Source: PGYR01 sp041675005 | Lineage (GTDB): Bacteria > Bacteroidota > Ignavibacteria > Kapaibacteriales > UBA2268 | NCBI GenBank assembly: GCA_041675005.1 | Contig: JBAYUQ010000001.1 | Coordinates: 1-64,000, forward strand | Direction of reading: 5' to 3' | Length of the DNA: 64,000 nucleotides | Part shown: in pieces, positions 33,718-41,628 of the stretch | Layout: the number at the start of each line of letters is the position of its first letter | Position numbering within the stretch: the stretch's first letter is position 1 | Made by a program: the position numbers and the translations under genes | The notes under the pieces: generated by a model | Seen by the model: only the letters and a program-made list of their open reading frames with translations | Told to the model about the DNA's origin: nothing | Database searches by the model: none

Positions 33718-35481
33718 ATGTTAACTTATCAATCAAATATTGCCTATACTAGTAATAATAACTTAACTGTAAGTCCTAATTCAAGGATTGTTAACTCGCC
33801 TAATAAACGAGGTTGTTGCCAAACTAAAAGAAGGAATTACGGACTTTTAACTTCATCAAATGGAATTAGTAATTCAACTGAAAAGACTTGTTGTGCAAAT
33901 AATAAAAAAGAAGAAAAATCATGTAGTAAAAAATCATGTACTTCTAAAAAGTCTAATTATAAACCAAATCAGATAAATAATTCACTTCAAAAAAATAATT
34001 ATTCTGAGACTGAAATTAATTCATTTAAAAATGAATATGATAATCTTGTATCTAATGGAACAATAAGATTAAATGAGTATTTAGAGATATTTGAAGAAGG
34101 TTCAAAGAATACCTACCAGAATTACAAGGATGATGAAGTAAAAGCAAAACTACTCAACCCTAATTTAAAATTGGATGTTGTTTCGAGAATTGATGAAAAA
34201 ACTAATAGTATAAATATCAATATTATTGATGTTGATAAAAATAGAAAATATTTAGATCAAACATTTGTATTTAATGCAAATGAATCAGAATTAAAAAAGT
34301 ATGAGGAATCTTTAGCTGTTCATACATTTGTAAGATGGATTACGTTACAGAATATTTACAAAGAAAAAAAATCGAATAAAAAATCGAATAAAATCCAAGA
34401 GCATAAACCCCAAAGAATAAGTAAAAACGATTGTAAAGAGAGGTTTGGGATTGACAGTGAATGTATGTGTATTAACCATGATATGGGTTGTTCCGCTGAA
34501 CCAGTTATAACAAGGGGGGGGAAATTAAAATTTTGGTATCCATGTGCGGGTTCTTTTGATGTTGATGTATATGATTGTTGTTTCAATCATGATGTTGCTT
34601 TATGGTGCTCAAGTGGCATAGAAACGGCTGCTCTGTTAGGAGTGAGATTAATTACTTGCTTTGAGGAGAAAATAATAGAAAAATATCTTGAAGAGTCAAG
34701 TGCGTTGTGTTCGTTTTTTTGGTTACCATTGCTAGTAAGCAAATTAGTTTTTTTACCAACCTTATTAAGTCCATTTTTTGGTATTATTGTGGATCTTTTT
34801 ACAGGTGCAGAATTTAGAAATTCAGATGGAGCTCATTCTGATAGTTGTTTATGCGGTGGTGATTTACCTACAGCATGTTGTGGAGGATATGATGGTGTAT
34901 GTAGAGACGAATGTTGTAATAAAATAGATTTATGTAGTCATAAAGTTGATAAAACTAGAGGGGAGGGTTGTAAATCTAAACCTCCATGTGAAAAAAAATG
35001 TACTTATTATGTCAGTCCTAATTCTTACAATCCTAATCGAGGAACATTAACAAGTTACACAATTTTTACAGATAAAGAAGAGTATTACTCTAAAGGTAAT
35101 CCTGATAATATATTAAAAAAATCAGATTGTTGCACTGTTAGTTTACCTGAAAAATGCACAGATAAGTGTTTTAACTGTTTCTATGCATGTAAACTAAATC
35201 CAAATGGTAAAGGAATGTCTTGGAATAATGGCAAAATTTTAATTGATTCTTCTCACCTAGGTGCAGGAATGAGAGGTGTCCCTTGTTGTGATGGAACACC
35301 TTACGAAGACTTAAATAGTAGATATAATTATTGTTCAAAAGATTATGGTAAAGGGGGTGGCGGGATTCCAGATTGTGGGTCTCCAGTACACAAAAAAACT
35401 GGTGGCCCCTGTAATGAAGTTGATAGAGTAAATAAGTCAAATACTAATAAATTGCTTCTAGGAAATATGGGGAAAATTTGA
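33718..35481 (+). CDS. Cysteine-rich protein with phospholipase-A2-like CCxxHD motif
   Basis: A 587-residue protein with about 38 cysteines. There is no N-terminal signal peptide. Layout: a Lys/Ser/Cys-rich low-complexity start (to about 85), a helical, charged region (about 85-235), then a cysteine-dense region to the end. Around residue 290 it reads DVYDCCFNHDVALWC, the CC-x2-HD arrangement of phospholipase A2 active sites (catalytic His followed by calcium-binding Asp), although the Cys usually found three residues after the His is replaced by Ala. A hydrophobic stretch of about 30 residues (FFWLPLLVSKLVFLPTLLSP) follows near 340. Further CC pairs recur (TACCGG, DECCNK, SDCCTV, VPCCDG). 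Coupled stop-to-start with the 206-residue protein. Toxin-, effector- or coat-like roles are possible. None is shown. Confidence 0.72.
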   Translation: MLTYQSNIAYTSNNNLTVSPNSRIVNSPNKRGCCQTKRRNYGLLTSSNGISNSTEKTCCANNKKEEKSCSKKSCTSKKSNYKPNQINNSLQKNNYSETEINSFKNEYDNLVSNGTIRLNEYLEIFEEGSKNTYQNYKDDEVKAKLLNPNLKLDVVSRIDEKTNSININIIDVDKNRKYLDQTFVFNANESELKKYEESLAVHTFVRWITLQNIYKEKKSNKKSNKIQEHKPQRISKNDCKERFGIDSECMCINHDMGCSAEPVITRGGKLKFWYPCAGSFDVDVYDCCFNHDVALWCSSGIETAALLGVRLITCFEEKIIEKYLEESSALCSFFWLPLLVSKLVFLPTLLSPFFGIIVDLFTGAEFRNSDGAHSDSCLCGGDLPTACCGGYDGVCRDECCNKIDLCSHKVDKTRGEGCKSKPPCEKKCTYYVSPNSYNPNRGTLTSYTIFTDKEEYYSKGNPDNILKKSDCCTVSLPEKCTDKCFNCFYACKLNPNGKGMSWNNGKILIDSSHLGAGMRGVPCCDGTPYEDLNSRYNYCSKDYGKGGGGIPDCGSPVHKKTGGPCNEVDRVNKSNTNKLLLGNMGKI

Positions 35482-35613
35482 TAGCTATATTTTTATTTGT
35501 TTCAATAAGTTTTTCTTATTAAGTGAAAGAAATATTGCTATTTATAGTTCTTTATTTAGTAATCCATGAATATACATTAACTTATCAATACTGCTACAAT
35601 CAACTTAAAATAA

Positions 35614-36123
35614 ATGACTAAATTTTTATCATATATAGCACTAATTACTTTTTTTATCTCATCGAATCCTTTAACCTCTGATGAAAAGGACTTTAATATC
35701 TATGTTGAAATATTAGGTTACTCACCTATGTTGAAACCTACATTGGAATACAATGTAAACAGTTTTGAACTTTTTGGCGGACTACAATCTACATACATTA
35801 CGCTCGGGGCATCTATGTTTGGAATAGGCCCTCGTGTTACTTACTCTTCTCCTATTATTGGAATAAATCATGTTATTGGTGACGAGGTTGGTTTTGAACT
35901 CGGAGCTAGCTATTTTCGTCAGTATAGAGGTGATTTCAATGGAGATTTCGTAGAAGTAAATTCAATGTATGATCTAGACAATTATGAAGCATTAGGATTT
36001 AATGTAGGATTAAGAGAATATACTGATTCATTCCTTTTTAGGATAAATTATACTCCTTTATATAATTTGACTGACAAAGAATTTAGGGGGATTTTTAGTT
36101 TTAGTTTTGGGTGGGGCTTTTGA
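35614..36123 (+). CDS. Small outer-membrane barrel-like protein A
   Basis: A 169-residue exported protein with a signal peptide (FLSYIALITFFISSN). The mature part shows eight or so alternating strands with glycine turns and ends in an aromatic strand (GIFSFSFGWGF), the usual end of outer-membrane barrels. It shares its layout with the next gene: acidic start, central G-x-G-x-R strand, closing F-x-F-G-(W/F). The stop overlaps the probable TTG start of that gene. It lies 132 bases after the Cys-rich gene on the same strand. Function unknown. Confidence 0.65.
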   Translation: MTKFLSYIALITFFISSNPLTSDEKDFNIYVEILGYSPMLKPTLEYNVNSFELFGGLQSTYITLGASMFGIGPRVTYSSPIIGINHVIGDEVGFELGASYFRQYRGDFNGDFVEVNSMYDLDNYEALGFNVGLREYTDSFLFRINYTPLYNLTDKEFRGIFSFSFGWGF

Positions 36124-36590
36124 AATACTTAATTATACTAATATTATTTTCCTATTCAATTATACATTGTAAAGACAATGATATGTTCTTATATACAGAA
36201 TTGTATGGACCTCAGGAATCTCTTCTTTCTGCAAACTTTGAAGTGAATATACTTTCGATGGATAATACACTTTTTAAGTATGGTGATTTAAGACTAAGAG
36301 GTGCAGTTAGAATTACTGGTCTATCATTATTCACTTTTTACCCTAGTTTCCTTGGTGGGTTTCATTATGTTGCTGGTGATGATCATAAGTTAGACCTTGG
36401 AATTAATGTTTTATACCAAGTTTTAAATGAAATTTATGTAATGAATACTGGTACATCAATTTCGTTTAATATTGGCTACAGACATAATATCAATGATGAA
36501 TCATTTGTTGGTTTTGCCTTTTGTCCTACTTATGGATTTGAGAATAAACCTTTCTATCCAGTTAGTTTCAAATTTGGGTTTTCACTTTAA
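36120..36590 (+). CDS. Small outer-membrane barrel-like protein B
   Basis: A 156-residue exported protein, a distant paralogue of the gene before it. The frame is open from a GTG at 36111, but TTG at 36120 is preferred: it overlaps the upstream stop as TTGA, has a GGGTGGGG purine run 5 bases before it, and opens a tidy signal peptide (KYLIILILFSYSIIHC). The Cys at the end could be a lipobox (SIIHC). The mature part has barrel-like strands and ends KFGFSL. Made together with protein A. Function unknown. Convergent with the NlpC/P60 gene, 20 bases away. Confidence 0.62.
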   Translation: MKYLIILILFSYSIIHCKDNDMFLYTELYGPQESLLSANFEVNILSMDNTLFKYGDLRLRGAVRITGLSLFTFYPSFLGGFHYVAGDDHKLDLGINVLYQVLNEIYVMNTGTSISFNIGYRHNINDESFVGFAFCPTYGFENKPFYPVSFKFGFSL

Positions 36591-36610
36591 TCTACTATTC
36601 TTGGTTAATT

Positions 36611-37156
36611 CTATCTCTTCACCCTTCCGAATCCAGCAAAGGTTCTTTGTAGATATTCATTGTCCAAATCTTGGATTATAACCCCTCGGGAAGTAGAGGC
36701 GTGTATCATCTTATTGCTTCCTACATATATACCTACGTGACCAACATCGCTCCCTCTACGGAAGAAGACCAAATCGCCAACGTGTTTATCGCTTGATGAT
36801 ACTCTCTTTGTGAATTGGTATTGCTCGCTCGAAGTACGAGGAACTTTATACCCCAAATCATTATATACATTGAGTACAAACCCAGAGCAATCTACACCAG
36901 ATTGTGTAGTGCCACCATATTGATAGGGAGTGCCGAGCCATTTTTTAGAAGAGGAGAGCAAACGACCTTCGAATTGGTTACCCTTATTGTCTTCGTTCAT
37001 TTCTTCTTCTAACTGCTCTATTATCTTTTTGCTACCGTCGTAAACTAAGTTTCCATAAGTCTTTATATCATCTAAATCTTCTGAAGTGAACCTCACATAC
37101 GAGCTACAACTCCATAGGAATACAATCATCAATAAAGAAAATAGGAACTTTTTCAT
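36611..37156 (-). CDS. NlpC/P60 family lipoprotein (C40 peptidase)
   Basis: A 181-residue lipoprotein: lipobox FLWSC, a spacer to about 65, then an NlpC/P60 domain. The catalytic triad is visible: Cys in GVDCSGFVLNVY (near 90), His in VGHVGIYVGS (near 140) and a third polar/His residue in MIHASTSRG (near 152). Preceding KKWLGTPYQYGGT is standard. It cleaves peptide stems in peptidoglycan (gamma-D-glutamyl bonds) from the periplasmic side. A 38-residue membrane peptide gene ends 2 bases before its start. Confidence 0.9.
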   Translation of the reverse strand: MKKFLFSLLMIVFLWSCSSYVRFTSEDLDDIKTYGNLVYDGSKKIIEQLEEEMNEDNKGNQFEGRLLSSSKKWLGTPYQYGGTTQSGVDCSGFVLNVYNDLGYKVPRTSSEQYQFTKRVSSSDKHVGDLVFFRRGSDVGHVGIYVGSNKMIHASTSRGVIIQDLDNEYLQRTFAGFGRVKR

Positions 37157-37158
37157 AA

Positions 37159-37275
37159 CTATCTATCTCTTCGTAATGGGATTGGAATCAATTTATACGT
37201 TTTATAGAAATTTTTAGCTGAAGAAAGCAAAAGAGCAACTGCCCCTGTTAGTAATATAAATGAAAAGTAAAGCAT
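37159..37275 (-). CDS. Small single-helix membrane peptide
   Basis: A 38-codon frame with ATG at 37275 and TAG at 37159-37161, ending 2 bases before the NlpC/P60 ATG. It encodes a hydrophobic helix (YFSFILLTGAVALLLSSA) followed by a basic tail (KNFYKTYKLIPIPLRRDR), a positive-inside small membrane protein. No homologue is recognised. Its tight coupling to the hydrolase gene supports real expression. Confidence 0.45.
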   Translation of the reverse strand: MLYFSFILLTGAVALLLSSAKNFYKTYKLIPIPLRRDR

Positions 37276-37319
37276 AATATATTCTCTTTGTTATAGTTAT
37301 ATAGAGAATAGAGCAAACT

Positions 37320-38048
37320 TTATGCCAATATATTTAGCTTATCGAATGTGGATTGGAAGCTAGTAATAAGTGATTCAGGTGTCACTTTATTGGGTGCGAT
37401 TGCATTAATCGGAATAGCTGTTTTTAGGGTGAAGTCTTTGAGCCTGTTGGCTTTTTCTTCGTCTTCTGTTGCGTAGTCTGCTATTTTCTCGAAGCCATAA
37501 TCTATTAGTATAGAGCCATGTTGCAATAGTTTATCACCAAATATCCTCTGAGCTGAACCAACTATTTTCTTATTATCGTAAGTCAATTCGTACCGAGCAG
37601 AAGAAGCAAAACACGATACTGACCGTTCGTCTGATTTGTAGAAATTCTTAAAATCGGGATTAGTCTTCACGAAATCAACTTCTAATCCAATATTCCTCAA
37701 CACCTCAGCTATTAGTGTATGTACTTCTTGATATACATAGTCTTTAGTTCGGGTATTATCCAAATGAGTAACTATAGAATATGTAAGCTCATTTGCGTGG
37801 AATACTCCTCTGCCACCTGTGGGTCTTCGGACTATCTCATATCCGTCTTTGTATAGCTTATCTTTCAATATTCCATCATCTTTCTGGTTATACCCAAGTG
37901 ATAGGCACCAGGGATTCCAACTATACAAACGGAGGATTGGATTGTCGGTTGGGGAGAGCGACTCCATCAATTCAACATCTTTATTCATATTGAAAAGACC
38001 CTCACTAGGAGGGTCTATTATCATTCTATATTTTGTTTTATCAAGCAT
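37320..38048 (-). CDS. lplA: Lipoate-protein ligase A family protein
   Basis: A 242-residue biotin/lipoate ligase-fold protein that attaches lipoate to the E2/H proteins. Motifs: SWNPWCLSLGYNQ near 45, the signature VRRPTGGRGVFHANELTYS near 72-90, CFASSARYEL near 145 and KIVGSAQRIFGDKLLQHGSI with the catalytic Lys. At 242 residues it is the short form without the C-terminal domain of E. coli LplA, so it might instead act as an octanoyl- or lipoyl-transferase (LipM type). Its ATG directly follows the rocD stop. Confidence 0.85.
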   Translation of the reverse strand: MLDKTKYRMIIDPPSEGLFNMNKDVELMESLSPTDNPILRLYSWNPWCLSLGYNQKDDGILKDKLYKDGYEIVRRPTGGRGVFHANELTYSIVTHLDNTRTKDYVYQEVHTLIAEVLRNIGLEVDFVKTNPDFKNFYKSDERSVSCFASSARYELTYDNKKIVGSAQRIFGDKLLQHGSILIDYGFEKIADYATEDEEKANRLKDFTLKTAIPINAIAPNKVTPESLITSFQSTFDKLNILA

Positions 38049-39248
38049 CTATGCGTATTTTTCTACTACTTCTTTGATTCTATCGAATGCCCAATCTATT
38101 TCGTCTCTTGTGATTACCAAAGGAGGAGCGATTCTGATAACATAGTCGTGTGTTTCCTTGCAAAGTACACCCAATCCCATCAAATCTTCGCAATATTTTC
38201 TAGCTGGTTCAGTTAGTTCTAAACCAATCCAAAGACCCTTACCTCTAACTTCTTTGATTTTAGTACTCTTTATTGATCTTAGTTTTTCCATAAAGTAATT
38301 TCCATTGTCAAATGACTTTTGGATTAGATTCTCATTTTCAATTACTTCCAAAGCAGCGGTAGCTACAGCAGCACCAAGTGGATTACCACCAAAAGTAGAA
38401 CCGTGATCACCAGGGCCAAATACGCCTAGTACTTCTTTTTTCGATAAAACAGCTGAAACTGGATAGAATCCACCGGAAAGTGCTTTACCTATTATAACCA
38501 TATCTGGTACTACATCTTCATATTGATGTGCGAACAGTTTCCCACTTCTTCCTAATCCTGATTGTATCTCGTCGAAAGCTAGGAGTATATTATGCTCATC
38601 GCAAAGTTCTCTTAGTTGTGTCAAATACCCAACAGGAGGGATGATAATACCAGCTTCACCTTGTATTGGCTCTACCATAATACAGCAAGTATTTTCGTTA
38701 ATCAATGATTTCACTGATTCTATATTACCATATTCAGATATAACAAACCCAGGAGTGAAAGGTCCGAAGTCTTTTTTGTATTGCTCATCAGTTGAGAACC
38801 CAACTATTGTAGTAGTTCTTCCGTGGAAATTATCACTTGCTACTATTATTTCTGCTTTATTTTTAGCTATTCCTTTATTTCTATATCCCCATCTCCTAGC
38901 TGCTTTGATTGCAGTTTCAACTGCTTCGGCACCACTATTCATTGGTAGCGACATATCAAAGCCAGTCATATCATGGAGTTTTTTATATAATGCAGGGAGT
39001 TGATCATTTCTAAATGCACGACTAGTTATAGTTACTCTTTCTGCTTGCTCAATGAATACTTTTAGAATATGTGGATTGCAGTGACCTTGATTCACTGCCG
39101 AATAAGCCGCCAAACAATCTAAGTAGCGATTATCATCAACATCGTACAACCAAACACCTTCAGCACGGCTTATAACTACATCAAGAGGATGATAATTATG
39201 TGCTCCATACTTTTCTTCTATTGCTATTAATTCTTGCGTCTTATTCAT
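38049..39248 (-). CDS. rocD: Ornithine aminotransferase
   Basis: A 399-residue PLP class III aminotransferase converting ornithine plus 2-oxoglutarate to glutamate semialdehyde plus glutamate. The N-terminus EKYGAHNYHPLDVVISRAEG and the segment YRNKGIAKNKAEIIVASDNFHGRTT are characteristic of RocD. LLAFDEIQSGLGRSGK holds the PLP-ring Asp, and IGKALSGGFYPVS holds the Schiff-base Lys (near 255). It precedes lplA without a gap. It could feed the glutamate dehydrogenase elsewhere in the window. Confidence 0.92.
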   Translation of the reverse strand: MNKTQELIAIEEKYGAHNYHPLDVVISRAEGVWLYDVDDNRYLDCLAAYSAVNQGHCNPHILKVFIEQAERVTITSRAFRNDQLPALYKKLHDMTGFDMSLPMNSGAEAVETAIKAARRWGYRNKGIAKNKAEIIVASDNFHGRTTTIVGFSTDEQYKKDFGPFTPGFVISEYGNIESVKSLINENTCCIMVEPIQGEAGIIIPPVGYLTQLRELCDEHNILLAFDEIQSGLGRSGKLFAHQYEDVVPDMVIIGKALSGGFYPVSAVLSKKEVLGVFGPGDHGSTFGGNPLGAAVATAALEVIENENLIQKSFDNGNYFMEKLRSIKSTKIKEVRGKGLWIGLELTEPARKYCEDLMGLGVLCKETHDYVIRIAPPLVITRDEIDWAFDRIKEVVEKYA

Positions 39249-39266
39249 ATCTACTTTTCTCTTCGT

Positions 39267-39686
39267 TTATAAACTTGATTCGCTCTCAGCCCATGCGTCA
39301 GCTGTTTCGTACACTCTTATTTTCAATTCTTTCAGATTATCAAACTTCTGAAATTCTGGTATTAATATTTCTAAGAAAAATGCACTCATATCCTCGGCAG
39401 TAGAAAAACTATCTATTACATAGTATTTGAATTGATTATCCTTGAGAAACTTTAGCATCAAATCATCTTTGCTATCAACTAAGAATGCATGATCTATTTT
39501 ATTTAATAAAGGTCGAACGATTTTCTCTATGTCATAGAAATCTATCAACATTCTATTTTCATTTACATCACCTACTAGCTCAAGAAGCATTTTGTAAGTG
39601 TGACCGTGTATGTTTTTACATGGTCCTTCGTGGAATGGCAATCTATGGCTCATTTCCCAAACAAATTCTTTACCTATTCTTACCAT
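39267..39686 (-). CDS. queD: 6-carboxy-tetrahydropterin synthase
   Basis: A 139-residue QueD/PTPS family enzyme of the queuosine pathway. The frame is open to 39713, but the ATG at 39686 (MVRIGKEFVWEMSHRL) leaves 1 base after the queF stop and gives the usual length. Zinc histidines: His in MSHRLPFHEG and the pair in NIHGHTYK. Catalytic Cys in GPCKNIHGH. DHAFLVDSKDD and a late ADAWAES follow. Forms a coupled pair with queF. Confidence 0.87.
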   Translation of the reverse strand: MVRIGKEFVWEMSHRLPFHEGPCKNIHGHTYKMLLELVGDVNENRMLIDFYDIEKIVRPLLNKIDHAFLVDSKDDLMLKFLKDNQFKYYVIDSFSTAEDMSAFFLEILIPEFQKFDNLKELKIRVYETADAWAESESSL

Positions 39687-39687
39687 A

Positions 39688-40029
39688 TTATTCTTTGATG
39701 TATGATGCAACAATTGTCGAAGTCATACCACCACGAGTACCCCATTCGCTAATGATTTCCATTTCTAATGGTGCACAAACTGCAACCAAATCATCTAGTA
39801 TTTGATTCGTGATTTCTTCGTAGAATATACCTTTGTCTCTGTAAGCTAAGAAATAGTATTTCAGTGATTTTAGCTCTACGCAAAGCTGGTCAGGTACATA
39901 GTTTACGATAATATTACCAAAGTCTGGTAATCCAGTCATAGGACAGACTGACGTAAATTCTGGATTCTCGTGAGTTATAGAAAAATATCTCCCAGGTCTA
40001 GGATTTTCGAATGTTTCTAAGTTATTCAT
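39688..40029 (-). CDS. queF: 7-cyano-7-deazaguanine reductase (short QueF)
   Basis: A 113-residue type I QueF, which reduces preQ0 to preQ1 with NADPH. The nucleophile Cys lies in FTSVCPMTGLPDFG (near 29) with the catalytic Asp six residues on. ELKSLKYYFLAYRDKGIFYEE is the standard QueF motif. Upstream lies a TAATTTTG box (40065-40072, minus) and an 11-bp inverted repeat. First gene of a queF-queD unit. queC and queE are not in the window. Confidence 0.93.
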   Translation of the reverse strand: MNNLETFENPRPGRYFSITHENPEFTSVCPMTGLPDFGNIIVNYVPDQLCVELKSLKYYFLAYRDKGIFYEEITNQILDDLVAVCAPLEMEIISEWGTRGGMTSTIVASYIKE

Positions 40030-40064
40030 TTATGTATTTACTATATTTGTTATTGAATTTAATT

Positions 40065-40072
40065 CAAAATTA
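40065..40072 (-). promoter_or_regulatory. Possible -7 box for queF-queD
   Basis: TAATTTTG on the minus strand, identical to the tRNA-Gly -7 box, about 35 bases before the queF ATG. There is no TTTG at the -33 spacing, where the inverted repeat 40087-40113 begins. Confidence 0.4.
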
Positions 40073-40086
40073 AGAAATTACCCTAT

Positions 40087-40113
40087 AAATAAAGAAAATA
40101 GGTTTCTTTATTT
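40087..40113. promoter_or_regulatory. 11-bp perfect inverted repeat in divergent region
   Basis: AAATAAAGAAA and TTTCTTTATTT are separated by 5 bases, between queF (minus) and the DUF4301 gene (plus). A terminator is unlikely because both genes point away from it. An operator or a leader hairpin for the plus-strand gene is possible. Confidence 0.45.
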
Positions 40114-40146
40114 AAGTATTGACAACCACACATAGAAATTATTGAA

Positions 40147-41613
40147 ATGAGTATAACAAAAGAACTAACTATAGACGAACAATTAGAGATATTCAATAAT
40201 GGTATTAAACCTGTCAAAATAGTAGCACCGTGCCTATTAGGTGACGGTATAACTAAACTTAGCGAGTTTAAGAAAGATGAGTATTTCGAAGAATTTAAGA
40301 ATTTACTTTCTGAGCAAACGTGTATAAAATTTGTACCTGCTTCCGGTGCTGCAACTCGTATGTTTAGCGATTTGATTGCCTTAAGAAATGAGATGAAATT
40401 TCCTACTATTGAAGCGATTGAAACTTCAAATCTTGAGAACAAGGAGCAATTAATTCATTTTTTCAAGAATTTGAACTCATTACCATTTTATAAGAAGCTG
40501 AAGAAAAACTTGAATGAAAAATTTAGAATGACATTTTTGGATGGAGGTACTGATTTATCAGAGATTATAATTGCCATCCTAGATGATGGTAAGTTGGGTC
40601 TTGCCAATAAGCCAAAGGCACTTATTCCATTTCATAATTATTTTGGAATGCTTAGAACTCCTATATATGAGCATATACAAGAGGCAAAAGAGTACATTCT
40701 GACTAATGGTGTTATTTCTATCCATTTCACTGTTTCAGAAGAGCATCAAAAACAAATTCAAAAAAGAATTAATAGAATTGCAAAATTTGAAGTATTTCAA
40801 ATAAATAGTTCTTTAAGTCATCAATCAGCTAAGACTAATACTATCGCAGTAGATTTAGAGAATAATATAATAGAAGATGAAAATGGTAATTATATAACTA
40901 GACCGGGAGGTCATGGTTCACTTATTTTCAATCTCAATAATCTAGAAGCAGACGTCGTTTTTATAAAGAATATTGATAACGTTATCACTTTGCCTAATAA
41001 TAGAGAGTCTAATAAATTCAAGCAGATGCTCGCTGGCTACTTCTATTCAATTCAAAAACAATTATTTGATTTCGCTAGACGATATGAGGCGAACCCTGAA
41101 GATAAATCTTTGAAAAGAGAAGTTGTAAAATTTTACAAAGACGTCTTCTTCATAAAAGTTGATCGAGAAAATATTTTCGAATTAATAAATAGACCACTTA
41201 GAGTTTGTGCTATGGTCAAAAATGAAGGTCAACCAGGTGGTGGTCCGTACTTTGTAGAAAGCAAAGGTGAAATTACAACTCAAATTTTAGAAGCATCGCA
41301 AATAGATAAATCTAATCCAGAGAACATAGCCAAGTTAAAGAAATCTACACATTTTAACCCAGTAGATATGATCTGCGGAATAACCGATTATAAAGGTAAA
41401 AAATTCAATCTATTAGATTTTGTTGATGAAAATACTTATTTTGTTTCCGAAAAAACTTACAATGGTAAACCAATTAAAGCATTAGAGCTGCCTGGACTTT
41501 GGAATGGGGCCATGTCAGATTGGAATACTGTATTCGTAGAAATGCCATCGGAGTATTTCAATCCGGTCAAAACGGTGTTTGATTTATTAGATAAGAGACG
41601 TATTATAAAATAA
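40147..41613 (+). CDS. DUF4301 family protein
   Basis: A 488-residue soluble protein matching DUF4301 over its full length. Near the N-terminus: KIVAPCLLGDGI and KFVPASGAATRMFSDL. Central: KALIPFHNYFGMLRTPIYEHI and PGGHGSLIFNLNNL. C-terminal: RVCAMVKNEGQPGGGPYFVES and THFNPVDMICGI. The sugar-nucleotide-transferase-like PASGAATRM and GGHG motifs suggest a nucleotidyltransferase-like fold, but no activity is established. It lies 15 bases before the PorE-like gene and is probably co-transcribed with it. Confidence 0.85.
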   Translation: MSITKELTIDEQLEIFNNGIKPVKIVAPCLLGDGITKLSEFKKDEYFEEFKNLLSEQTCIKFVPASGAATRMFSDLIALRNEMKFPTIEAIETSNLENKEQLIHFFKNLNSLPFYKKLKKNLNEKFRMTFLDGGTDLSEIIIAILDDGKLGLANKPKALIPFHNYFGMLRTPIYEHIQEAKEYILTNGVISIHFTVSEEHQKQIQKRINRIAKFEVFQINSSLSHQSAKTNTIAVDLENNIIEDENGNYITRPGGHGSLIFNLNNLEADVVFIKNIDNVITLPNNRESNKFKQMLAGYFYSIQKQLFDFARRYEANPEDKSLKREVVKFYKDVFFIKVDRENIFELINRPLRVCAMVKNEGQPGGGPYFVESKGEITTQILEASQIDKSNPENIAKLKKSTHFNPVDMICGITDYKGKKFNLLDFVDENTYFVSEKTYNGKPIKALELPGLWNGAMSDWNTVFVEMPSEYFNPVKTVFDLLDKRRIIK

Positions 41614-41628
41614 TTACAAATATAAAAT

